Positions 1 to 9,872 of a stretch of DNA of 64,000 nucleotides are shown here, one piece after another. Below the pieces are notes generated by a model that was not told the DNA's origin, ran no database searches, and worked only from the letters and a program-made list of their open reading frames with translations. Origin of the DNA: Gloeophyllum trabeum ATCC 11539 (lineage: Eukaryota > Basidiomycota > Agaricomycetes > Gloeophyllales > Gloeophyllaceae); the NCBI RefSeq assembly GCF_000344685.1, contig NW_006920420.1, positions 1,168,789 to 1,232,788 on the forward strand, read 5' to 3'. The position numbers and the translations under genes are program-made. How positions within the stretch are numbered: position 1 is the first letter of the stretch; each line of letters starts with the position of its first letter.

Positions 1-500
1 TCGTGCATAAACGCAGGCCTGACGGTGTGAGCCTTTTCCTCCGCGTGCAAGGCCAAAAGCCGAAGGCAAAGGCGCACCTGCTGACGGGCTCGCTGATAGC
101 GACCAGAAAGTCGATAGCTTGCTCTGCAATTGGTGACGATGCTTCTAGGATAATGCTGCCGTCCTCAGGATTGACCCATAGTGGCCGCACCGAATGATCT
201 GGTTTCAGCCCCAGGAAGGCGAAGTCGGTGGACCAAAATATATGCGAGAGAATAGATGCTTTCGGATGATGAGTCGCCCCTTCGTCCGTATAACGGGTCA
301 CTCTGCGTTTCAGGGAGCTCAGGTTGATCTTGAGCGTGTTCCTTTGTTCCCCTTCGTCGTCGGATAAAACCTCGGGAAGTTCGTCAAGGACGTCGCCAGC
401 CTCTTCGTCTGAAACTAGAGTATGTAAGGGTCAGATTTCATTCTAGCTTCAACCACAGAGTGCAACAGCCATTACCGTCTTGTCTGGAACGTTTGGGCAT
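1..500 (-). CDS. XPB/Rad25-type TFIIH DNA helicase, 5' part only
   Basis: Three exons on the minus strand: 500-476, 414-78 and 18-1, where the window cuts the gene. The protein starts MPKRSRQD, continues with an acidic stretch, and then shows the N-terminal domain typical of XPB/Ssl2: [17 protein letters not shown], a hydrophobic [20 protein letters not shown] run, and SEPVSR joined across the second intron to PAFMHE. In the family this domain precedes the SF2 helicase core, which opens DNA at promoters and during nucleotide excision repair. Both introns are GT-AG and keep the frame. The helicase motifs lie outside the window, so activity cannot be judged. No other family I know has this N-terminal pattern. 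Confidence 0.88.
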
Positions 501-941
501 GTCGACTGCGAATTGTTCGTGATTGTGGGTACGCGCGGATAGCGACACGCTAAAGGGGTCGCACAGGGAGAGGGGGGAAAAGAGGTTGTCTTCAACGTGT
601 TAGCATGTCCCTACGCCACTCCGCCACCGCCTTCCAAGAGCACTACAACAACAATAACTTTCAGATTGGCATCAGAATCGAGACTGAAACAGATAAGCGC
701 CCGCAACGCCACACGCGTCACGTGTTAACCGACAGCGTGTATCGGGCGCGACTTGCCACTTTGGTAACACTTGCTTTGTGTCGGTGGCGATCACTGATGT
801 GGGAGGGTGAACACAAAGAACTTGTTTTGCATCCCTACTCTCGCGATCTCGCATACCTGTTTGCCGTCTCCAGTCCAGAGGTAGTTATTTTGTCAGTCTA
901 AGCTCGTCTGGAGAAAAGGACATCAATCTCCTGAAGAAATC
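501..941. other. Intergenic region between XPB and F-box-like gene A
   Basis: This gap separates divergent genes and should hold both promoters. A 98-residue open frame on the plus strand (605-901) has no recognisable motif and no paralogous counterpart upstream of genes B or C, so I treat it as chance. I see no clear TATA box or repeat. Confidence 0.5.
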
Positions 942-2667
942 ATGACAGTACGCTCATGTGGCTTGCAAGAGCTTCAATGAATACATCTGACTTTCATCTC
1001 AGAAATCTTCCGTATCGCCTCTCAACCGCATCAATCCCTTCGCCTTGAACGCAGATGTCGTCTATATGATCCTTTCGTTTCTCCCAGATTTCGAATCGCT
1101 GCAGTCGGCACGAAACAGCGGTAAATTCATCCGTGATGTCGTGGATACCCAGTGGAAGTCGATCTCGCGCGCTGTGGGGACGAACGTAGTAGGGTCCGCC
1201 TTTCCACACTGCGTGAGGGTTGTTAAGTACAAATACGCCGAACGGAGAAAGTGCGTCTGGGAGGAGTTCACGGATCCATATACCCCGCCAGACATGACCT
1301 TATCCTGGGAGGAAGCATGGGAGATATCTGACAGAGCGGAAGTGGCTTTAAGATTAGAGGATATCTACAGCTGGAGGTAAGCAAGATGCCCAGGTCTCTA
1401 GACAGGACAGTAATCACCCAGCGATGAAAGGTATAAGGATAGAAAGTCAACCCAATCCCGTCTGAGTGAAGTAGAGTCTCACCGTTTCAACCGCGCGTTG
1501 TATCGCATGTGGTTACTCGCAATTGCATATGGCATAGGCGATCCTGAGCCGGAATCAACTTGCTTGTGCTTCACTTTCTTTAATGGCACGCCCACCACAC
1601 ATCTGCGAGAACTTCGGGAGGTATCGTCTTTTGTAGGTGACGTGGCCGTATGGACGGCTAGGATCTCCAAGTCGATCGTGAGTAGTGAGTGATTTTCTCA
1701 ATACCTCCGGATGATGTCTCACCTGAGACAGTTGACTGGGGCGAATTCGCGACATTCATCGGGCCGGATGTAGTACTCGAATGCTTCGAGAGACTCTCGG
1801 TGGACGACATGGCGGCTTGCTGCGAGAGCGGCCGTTACTTCGGATTTCTGTCCGACCCACTAGATAGATGGATTGCAAGGCGTCTCCAAGGCTCCACCGC
1901 GTCGAGTCACGTTTCGCTCCAGTCACGTTCCGTAATCCTGGATGCGATTGCGGTCGAAAACGATAAATGTACCCTTCCGTCGACTACGGATGATATGACT
2001 TCTAACTCGATATCCTCCAGGCAACCGTTGTCATTCTACCACGCACGATGGTCTGTGGAATCGAACCAGTAAGTCCCTTCTTCCCTCGCTGCACGTATAC
2101 GATTGACATTGCCAGATTGGATGCTGCTCGAAGGCCATCTTGAGCGAGACCTCCATACCTTCTTAGCCGGGCATCTAGGAAAGAATCCTATTGAATTTCC
2201 GGCTATCCGGCCAGTACTAGCGGATATTGAGTTGGAGGTGCTCATGGATGAGTTATTCCTTCTGGGGCGGGGGGTATGTGCGGACTGGGACCCAGAAGAG
2301 TGGATATGCATGGATTGCGTGGATGATTTTCTCCGGCACCAATTACATATATGGTGGCTGGACCGTAAGATGAAAGGTTCGTGTATGTTAGTAATCCTTT
2401 CGCGGCCTCAACAACCCATCTCTTGTCACAGATGGAAGCATCCTATGGAAAGACTGTCCGTAAGTGCGGCCGAAATCTGCTTTTGCGTCATCTGGCTCAT
2501 CAGCTGCCCCTTGCAGGAAAGGATATGACTGTGTGGACCAAATTCACGATACGAAACATGCGCGTGACTATAATGTGGGTAGTCATACGATTCGCCTAAA
2601 ACGTCTTGACATCGTTTCGTACTAGCATCTCTGTGAACCTGCCCCTGCCACTATCACCAATGCGTGA
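942..2667 (+). CDS. F-box-like protein with C-terminal Cys/His tail, copy A
   Basis: Proposed exons: 942-947, 1003-1376, 1431-1684, 1732-1968, 2021-2068, 2116-2376, 2432-2459, 2517-2574, 2626-2667; 435 residues with every junction in frame. The N-terminal third carries an F-box-like helix pair (LNADVVYMILSFLPDFESL). The middle has conserved blocks such as IGPDVVLECF. The tail has C-x2-C (ICMDC), two Trp, C-x5-C (CPKGYDC), then HA and NHLCEP, a plausible zinc site. Family role is probably as an adaptor in an SCF-type ubiquitin ligase, but the F-box is weak and this is inference. The two-codon first exon is the least certain part. It shares intron positions with copies B and C and is the most diverged of the three. 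Confidence 0.72.
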
Positions 2668-3542
2668 TTTGGTAGGGCACAATCGCATTACCTGTAACGC
2701 ACGTCACCTCATCCAAATGTGAGTGCGCTCTACAAACCGCTTTGCGTCTTTTCTACACTTACAATTGCAATGCATCAAGCATTCGCCAGCCGATGACTGC
2801 TGGCATCTGTTAATCCCCGGGAGGGATGGGTTCTGGTCGACTGGTGCTCACGGGACATTCCAATCAGTCAAGATCGGCAGTGCCCATGTCCTAATGGAAA
2901 TGACGAGCTAGAAACCTCAGGTGATTCGATATGCGAAGGGTCACTATTCTGTATATATAGGATCGACAATGTGATACGCGATACGCTACGATTGACGGCG
3001 CCTTTCACGACACAGTGATCGCGTCTAGACTTGAGACGTCCAACCGAACCTGGTAAAAGCCGACCGTTACGCTACCTGCACCTTCCCCTCACATTCCATA
3101 CTCATATGTCACAACGCTAGCGGACAATGAGCTTGCAGGTGTCTTTGGTTCGTCTCTGCTCCTAGATTTTCGGCTGCTGCTCAAAAATACAACAGCGACG
3201 CATAGATCCAAACAACAGGTTCAGGAACAGGAGTAAGTGCCCATTGCGCCCCGCGTCTTTGTTACCCGATCGCCTTGTATTCGATGGACACCTTGTACTT
3301 CCCTTGAGACTGGAGATGCCAAGTGATTGGTGTATGGGTATAAGGTGCTTTGTACAAGTGTCACTGGCCACCTTAAAGGTGCTTGATTTCGGAAGGTTTG
3401 GACAGTTAAATTCCTGAGACTCCTGTACATTCGGGGTAGCAGCCATTTCAGGTAGAGTGACTCTTCCTCGTTTCCACAGATAATTGTTAAGGCTTCCGTC
3501 TTTCCTTGATCTGCGAAACAGGGTACATGTGGTACAGCTGCG
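2668..3542. other. Intergenic region upstream of gene B, duplicated before gene C
   Basis: No gene is supported. From about 3140 the sequence resembles the stretch upstream of copy C (from about 9460), sharing blocks such as GGTTCAGGAACA and CCGTCTTTC. The duplication therefore included the promoter. A 143-residue minus frame (3162-3593) is not preserved in the C copy and is taken as chance. Confidence 0.5.
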
Positions 3543-5298
3543 ATGGTACGTTTTGACAACTTCAGCATTTCGAGAATATCGGATTGATGTCATAAACAGA
3601 GGTCGTCTTCATTTCCTTCAAGCCGTTCTACCTCCTTCCCTCTGGACGCCGATGTCATTTATATGATCGTATTGCTGCTTCCGGAATTTCATTCGCTACG
3701 ATCTGCAAGTCACAGCTGCAAATTTATCCACAACGTGATCGAAACACAATGGAAGGCGATTTCTCGTGCAGTAGCCAGCAACGAGGCTGGACTTGCCTTG
3801 CCACATTGCCTCCGATCAGTGGAATATACTGGCACCGGAGAGCATGACCACGTAGCGGCTGAATTCAGGTACCCGTACGAGCGGAGCAATTTGACTCTGG
3901 ACTGGCACGATGCCCTGCAGCTATCTAAGAAGGGTAGTGTGGCACGAGCTCTGGAGGATATTTATAGTTGGAGGTGAGTCCCGTCTCCAGTCCCCTTGCA
4001 CCAATGATAATATACTCCATCTGATAGATACAAGGATCGGTCGTCGAGAGTGTCCAAACTGAGCGTGAGCGAATCATTGCGATTTCAGCGCTCGATATAT
4101 CGCATTTCTCTGTTGTCATCTGCCTACGGAGTGCGTTTCGCTGGCTCAAGAGGGGGTTACAGGCAGCCCCGGGACGACTCTACGTTCTTGCGTCAACTTC
4201 CCACCTCGCAACTGGAAGAGCTTTGGGAGAATATCATTTTCTTGGGGAATCTATTGATTTGGATCTCTAGGTTTGAAGCGTGGCCCCCAGATACACATAT
4301 AACTGGACAGTGGAAGCGCCCCGATGAAGGTGGGGTTATATGCAACTGGGATTGTACTCTATTGAATCGTTTACTATCCAGCAGATGCCTGGCGCGCCTT
4401 GGCAGCATATATCGGACCAGAGATGGTTCTGGATGGGTTTAAAAGGTCCTCGATTACCGATATATTTGTTCGCGAGTACGAGACCTACTCAGACTCGTAC
4501 GGGGAATTCTTAATCCGCCCGCTTCACCGGTTGCTTCTGGCGCGCTGGCGATCACCCAGAGCTGCTGGGGACCTCCGTAAATCCCCCTTCCTGATTTTTG
4601 ACACGATTGAGGGCCAAGGTGATAGATGTGGGCCTTCATAGTCCGCGTGTGCCGGCTATTGATGCTAATTGAGTATTGCAGGCGACCGCTGCCATGTCGT
4701 CTCCCACAACAATTTGTGGAATCAATCCAGTAAGGATGATCCCTGCCTCACTATCTCTTTAGATATTGACTCCTTTAGATTGGACATTATTGCAGGGACA
4801 TCTAGAGAAACCCGTCTTCCACTACTTACCAGGCAATTTACCCAAGAATTCATTCGAACGCGACTGCATGCAAAAGTTTCTGGTTGTAATGCAGTTCTCA
4901 GCTTTCATGGATCGGGTACTACGCTTTAATCATCCGAAATATGGAAACGGTGACCCTCAGCAATGGATATGCCTGAAATGCGCGGAGCGTACCTTACAGG
5001 ATCGCCTCTTTGATTGGTGGATGGAGTGTGCAAAACATATTAACAAACGGACAGTCCAACCTGAAGCCTGTTTGTGAGTTCCCTGGCGTCCCTTCTCAGC
5101 TCGCCTCACTCATCCCGTCTGATTTGTAGGAAAGGGTATTATTGCGAGGCGCAGAGGGACGCGACGCATGCTCTTCGCTACAATGTGGGTATACCGTACA
5201 TCTATTCCCCAGCGCTATTTAACTTTGGAGGTCAGCATCTCTGCGAGCCCGCGGCGACTCGCACACCACCGCGTCCTTCAATACGCCTATCTCCCTAG
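3543..5298 (+). CDS. F-box-like protein with C-terminal Cys/His tail, copy B
   Basis: Proposed exons: 3543-3545 (the start codon alone), 3600-3973, 4028-4329, 4385-4618, 4682-4729, 4779-5073, 5130-5184, 5236-5298; 457 residues. The domain order matches copies A and C: F-box-like LDADVIYMIVLLLPEF, the LEDIYSWR junction, IGPEMVLDGFKRSS, SHNNLWNQS, then ICLKC, WW, CLKGYYC, HALRYN and HLCEP. Exon 2 has the same length as in copy A (374 nt). The ATG-only first exon is proposed because ATG directly followed by gtacgt occurs at the same place in copy C. It lacks the intron that A and C have after the WW segment. Its stop overlaps that of the convergent gene at 5295. Confidence 0.75.
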
Positions 5299-5745
5299 TC
5301 CTGTGACGGTGGATAGCATAACGTGCAACTCCTAGGGCACTCCTCTCCAATCCGGTTGACGCAGTGTGCGCTTTGGCTCTGCTGCACTGTGTTCTTCCTG
5401 AATGTGACCCGGTCGCCGACCTCCAGGCCTCTGAATATTAGCTCGATTTCCTTACTGCAAGGCCAGTATTTCCCCTTGGAGTCCTTCAGCCCAACAAGGG
5501 GAGGGTTGTGGTGAATGAAGCAGATTGTCCCGTGATATGTGTTGGGATCGGCGGACGGCATGTTATCTGAGACCTGTATGTGAGCTTCGGATACTCGCCA
5601 ATATCACTGGATTAAATCTCACCAGTCCTTTGTCGGCGAGGATATGTCCTACAGACCAGTCGGGAACGGCGTCGCAGTGATATACGTAGACGAGGTTTGT
5701 ACTCTCTGCGACTGGTGTGCCGTCGAGAGGATTGATGGATAGCAT
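5295..5745 (-). CDS. Small protein of unknown function, intact copy
   Basis: Two exons, 5745-5623 and 5573-5295, give 133 residues with a phase-0 intron. I do not recognise the family. Visible features are a central block with YHGTICFIHHNPPLVGLKD, then WPCS and FRGLEVGDRVTF, which loosely resembles a small beta-barrel (OB or SH3-like) pattern, and several Cys near the C-terminus. The nucleotide sequence reappears after F-box copy C at 11718-12205, where the frame is destroyed. Being intact here while decayed there suggests the frame was real. The start at 5745 is the first in-frame ATG retained; an upstream exon cannot be excluded. Confidence 0.5.
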
Positions 5746-6983
5746 GCTTCCTGCTCCCCATGGGAGCAGCGTTTATATCCACGATAGAGTGTGTCCGAGC
5801 GTTCATCTTCCAAGCGTCGAGGATTCAAGTTGAAAGTAAATGAGTACGCGCTTTGGACCTTTCGACCTTTTAAGCTGTAGCAGCGGCTGCCAAGCCCGAC
5901 GAAGGGCGCATTCGCATTCGCATCGTGTATTGTCTTTGTCTCGGATTGAGGGCTGACCATATGACCATCAGAACCTCAGGAAGGAGGTCAAAGCGTCGTC
6001 GGCCGTAGCCGATCCTTGTGGTCCTGAGCCACTCGGGACTAGTTCGCATGTGCCAGTGTGATCAAGGCGTCTGATAAGTGGCGGCAGGCATGCCAGAGGG
6101 TCTTTCAAGATATAGACTTCGGCGGAGGCAGGTCAGGTACTTCTCGGAGGCCAGATTTTAGTGACGACGCGCTAATTAAAATGAAAATTACTGAGTCGAC
6201 TGGGATCACTGAGATAGTAGCCAGGGTGAGGTCGGTGTAAGTAATAACATCTTCCGCTGCTTCATCCCCAGGCAGCACTACAGGTCAGTCTTATTTGCGG
6301 CAGTTTTCATTCGCGGATACTTATCTAAAACGGAATGGTTATCCACAAACGACCCCATGAAGGCGGGGTGAGGATCAAACGGGTGGACACCGTGAAAGAA
6401 AGGTGATGAGAGTTGAACTTACAGGAGCAAATATCAGTTCTGGTCGAGGAGCGCGTAGACATATATGCAATGCGCCTGCTGAATAAGCAACTGTTGCTCG
6501 GTGTCCTAGCGCCATTGCGTTTCACTTTAAGTACGGCTCGTATACTCTTGCTTCCATCAATGGATCGAAGGAAAAGCTCTTGCTTTGTAAATACCAGAAG
6601 GTTGTCTCTGAGGATGGCGTCAGTGACGGTAAGACAGAGATACGGGGCTGTTGAAAGCGCCGTAAATGTAAGTTAAGAAAGACACACAGCGTAGACAAAC
6701 ATGGGTAGAAACTTGTGATCACTGGTATTTTCTACGCCACCTTGCGACAAGCTCCGAATCGGCATAAAGGAATGATGGAACAAGGAATCTAAATAACAAT
6801 GTGCGACGACCGCGTTCTGGTCACGTGCCGGGCCACATCCTTTGTGTGGCGTGTGGCATCGTGGTACAAAAAGCAGCACGCCCGGATTGCGTCCCTTCCC
6901 ATCGTACCACATCTTCGCTACACAGTCGACAGCAAACCTTGCACTCTAACCTTCATCCTCCCCTTGCAACAATTATCAACGCC
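5746..6983. other. Intergenic region between the small minus gene and the coiled-coil/NLS gene
   Basis: No gene is supported. Short frames at 6058-6240 and 6413-6676 show no motif or splice-consistent extension. The last 150 bp before 6984 are the promoter of the next gene and resemble the promoter of its paralog at 47772. Confidence 0.5.
6832..6859 (+). promoter_or_regulatory. Conserved promoter block of the coiled-coil/NLS gene pair
   Basis: The core GCCACATCCTTTGTG followed by GGCGTGTGGCA is shared with 47621-47645 upstream of the paralog, at nearly the same distance (about 130-150 bp) from the ATG. Only a 2-nt insertion separates them, while neighbouring promoter sequence has diverged more. 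It may be a factor-binding site or simply recent shared ancestry. Confidence 0.5.
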
Positions 6984-8571
6984 ATGGCCTCCACCACTTC
7001 CACCACTTCCACCCCTTCGAGGACGCCGTCCTTCGCCACGCTTCCCGCGTCGCAGCCGGGCCCGTCTCTGGAATATGCCACAATCAGCGACCTACACACC
7101 GCGGTCGACAGTTTGCGCACATACCTTGATGCGCAATGCGGCAGCACCAGGGAGATGCTCCGCGCCTTTGAGAACGCGCGCTACAGGCAGGACAACACTG
7201 TGCCAACTCTCCTGCGCAGCGTCGACAAGCAGCTAGGCGAGCAGGGCCAGAAGCTCCTCACGTAAGTCCTTCCGTTATATACATATCACGCACACAATGA
7301 GAGATGAATGGTGTGGCGGATAGGTTAGAGAAGGATGTGAAGGAGACTAAAGAGACGCTGGAGCGGCTAGAGAGGTTGATGTACAAGCACCTGGTGGATC
7401 CGAATAGGGAGCCGACACCTACCGAGGCAGGGTGAGTGTTCCCTCGAAGTAGGTCGAGAGAGTACTGATCGACGATCCGCGGTCCCCTCTTGCCATTGTC
7501 TCTTCTGGCAGAGGAAGCCCGCAGCCCGACATGCCGGAGACCAACGGGCCGGCACGATCGAACGGGGAAGCAAACGGGGTGCAGGCGGGGCAGTCAGCGA
7601 CTACTCCGCAGAAGCCCAATTCACCAAGAAGAGCCGATACACAGAGCAATAACGAGGCCGGTCCGTCGGCGAACGGGCAGACACACTCCCATGCACGCGA
7701 AGGCGTGTCGTCGAACAGGTGCACCGAGGGCCCCGGGCCACAACCTGAAAGCGAGAGGAAGAGAGCCCCACCGCTCACCAGGCAGCCGAAGCTGGGGCTG
7801 CCATTCCCTTCGGCCAACGGATACAATGGGGGTCGAGTCGAAACAAACGGAGCGGCCGGTCCCTCGACGCGCCCACTGCCAGATCACAGTCTCAGGGTAG
7901 CATCACCAGTACAGAGCGCTGCGCTCGCCGAGTCCAGACGGCGCACGCGTCCTCTGGCACGCGCAAACGCCATGGACTTGCGGACTATCCTCGCCTCCGC
8001 AGACGGCCCGGGGTCGGACACGGCGCTCAGCGGGTCCGTGATCACTGGCAATGGAGAGCGCATATTCTCGGACATCATAACGGAGGGACTGTCTGCTAGC
8101 GAAGGTTCTTTGTTGTTGGGGAGTGGTGGTCCTACTGAGGCTGGAAGCTCACGCGAGGGGCGACGTTGTTGCGGCAGCGCGGCGAACGGAGATCCAGCAG
8201 AATCGCGAGGAGACGCCACTGGATCGGCTATGGCTCCAGTGCCAGAGAGTGGCACCGAAGAAACTCACCAGGGCGTAGCGGCATCGATCGAAGCAAACGC
8301 TGTACGTGCGGACAGTTCTTCGAAATCGGAGGGAGCTGCGCCAAGGCCGTCGACGGGCTTTATCAAGGAAGAGTCGTCAGAGCCTCAGACGACGGATGTC
8401 GGACCCAGTCAGGCTGTTCCTGACAGTATGCCGGACGCTAGCTCCTCGGGCCCCCAGCTCCGGCGTAGTCAGCGGACGAAGAGGAGACGCGTCGAAGATA
8501 CCGACGCGCAGACGAACACCACGACGGCAGCGAAGAGAGGAGGGGTGAAGCGTCGTAAAACCAGGAACTGA
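6984..8571 (+). CDS. Ser/Gly-rich protein with N-terminal coiled coil and C-terminal NLS, copy 1
   Basis: Exons 6984-7261, 7324-7431 and 7512-8571 encode 481 residues. Residues about 28-125 are a conserved helical region (SLEYATISDLHTAVDSLRTY, then a heptad-like LEKDVKETKETLERLERL). Then comes a long low-complexity Ser/Gly/Pro/Asn-rich stretch with short conserved islands (QPKLGLP, ARANAMDL, LSASEGSLL, FIKEESSEPQ). The end is strongly basic (LRRSQRTKRRR and KRRKTRN), a likely bipartite nuclear signal. I do not recognise the family; a nuclear scaffold or DNA-associated role is inference. The paralog at 47772 shares exon structure, promoter and 3' neighbour. The start is the first ATG of the conserved region. 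Confidence 0.8.
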
Positions 8572-8850
8572 GCTAGTGCTCGCCACTGTATACCATACCT
8601 TTGTTGTTATCTTGAACTAACCACCCTAGAGCATTATTTGCATCGCCGTGCGCAATTTACTCTGAATGAGATAGTGAGACTCGGACCAAGGCCTCAATAA
8701 CTTCCTGAGCGTGTCCCGGTGCTATCGTACTCCCAAGACTTTGTGTTCGATCTATAATGAACGAGTGTGATGGCGACGTGATGGCACGATGACAAAACGC
8801 AACGCATCGGAAAGTATGGCACCCCCAGAAGGCAGGCCTGGTTTGAAGTC
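8572..8850. other. 3' flank of the coiled-coil/NLS gene
   Basis: Noncoding sequence between the stop at 8571 and the TOM70 relic. No terminator-like or repeat structure was noticed. Confidence 0.4.
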
Positions 8851-9004
8851 GACTCAACTTGATCCAGCCTTGTCGTGCTTACCGGCGATATGCCAATGTG
8901 ACTGTCAGAGCGCGCCTCCAAACCGAGGGGTCCAGGCGGTCGTCGCGGGGAACAAAGTCGCGGTCGTAGCTGCTTCAGGCGTTGCGTACGGTGCTTCGAC
9001 ACAG
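8851..9004 (+). pseudogene. Relic of the 5' end of TOM70
   Basis: This stretch matches the start of the intact TOM70 gene at 49930-50100. The 5' leader block GTGCTNRCCGGCGAWATG, the coding block around VQ-F/V-V-x-x-NK, and the anchor residues VVAAxGVAYxAST line up. A short deletion removes part of the membrane anchor, and nothing of the TPR region follows. It sits just after the coiled-coil/NLS gene, exactly as the real TOM70 sits after the paralog at 47772, so it marks the edge of a segmental duplication. It cannot encode a receptor. Confidence 0.75.
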
Positions 9005-9116
9005 TGAGCGATGGTCAGTCTGGCCCGCTGAGCATTGCAACGTTGCGCTGTACGATGCATACGAGTCCTGCGTGGGTGGCGGAGAGAGAGACCGGCCGAC
9101 AGACGCGAGGCTGAGT

Positions 9117-9386
9117 TAGGGACTGGCACGGGCCCTTCCGGGGACTGCCTGTGGTAATTCCACGGAAAGGATTTCCGCGGAAAGCGGAGTTTGAAACTCC
9201 CACGGAAACCGTACTTGGCGATACATACTCGAGTACATCAAGATGTGACAGGCGCGGACATCTCCCAGCCAATGAAAAGCCAGCATTGAGTAACAGTCAC
9301 TCCATAAACTTCCGCGGAAGCCTTTTTCTGCGGAAGAGGTCCCGCTCAGGCGGGTTCCGGGATTCCCGCGACTGTGCCAGTCCCTA
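9117..9386. mobile_element. Non-autonomous hAT-type element (MITE), 270 bp
   Basis: The ends are inverted: TAGGGACTGGCAC at 9117-9129 and GTGCCAGTCCCTA at 9374-9386, a perfect 13-bp terminal repeat. Both sides are flanked by the 8-bp direct repeat GGCTGAGT (9109-9116 and 9387-9394). An 8-bp target-site duplication and TIRs starting TAGGG are typical of the hAT superfamily. There is no transposase frame. The interior has several copies of a CGGAAA motif and TTCCGCGGAA palindromes at both subterminal regions, as expected for transposase-binding repeats. The perfect TSD suggests a fairly recent insertion. Confidence 0.88.
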
Positions 9387-9872
9387 GGCTGAGTAACTGG
9401 CAGCGGGCCCCCGGGCCGGTTTTCCAGGTAGCGATGCTCACAACGAACTTGCAAGTGCCCTCAGTTCGTCGACGTCTTTTATGTTCCCGCTGCTACTAAG
9501 AGCTTGTCTGCTGTTATTTGTTCAAATACAAGGACGTGCAAACCCAGACAACGGTTCAGGAACAAGTGCCGAATATGTCGCATCTCTGCCTGGAGACTAC
9601 TTTGTATTCGATAAATACCTTCTTCGAGACCAACAACCAATGATTGGAGAGTACATAAGAACAAGGTGCTTTGCGGTCGAACGACGGTGTCTTGGAAATC
9701 GGATGCGACTTTGTCCTCTGAAGGGCACTTCACTTCGGATGGTTTGGGAGATAAATTCCCTCGGACTTCCATTAGTAGAGCAGTCACTTCCTGTCTCTAC
9801 CGAGTGCCCCTGCTCCAGGTCTAACGTGCCCTCGCTATCGTATAACTGTGGAGACTGCCGTCTTTCTTTCCC

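Noticed and set aside
605..901. A 98-residue plus frame upstream of F-box gene A
   Set aside because: No motif, no splice partner, and not conserved upstream of B or C.
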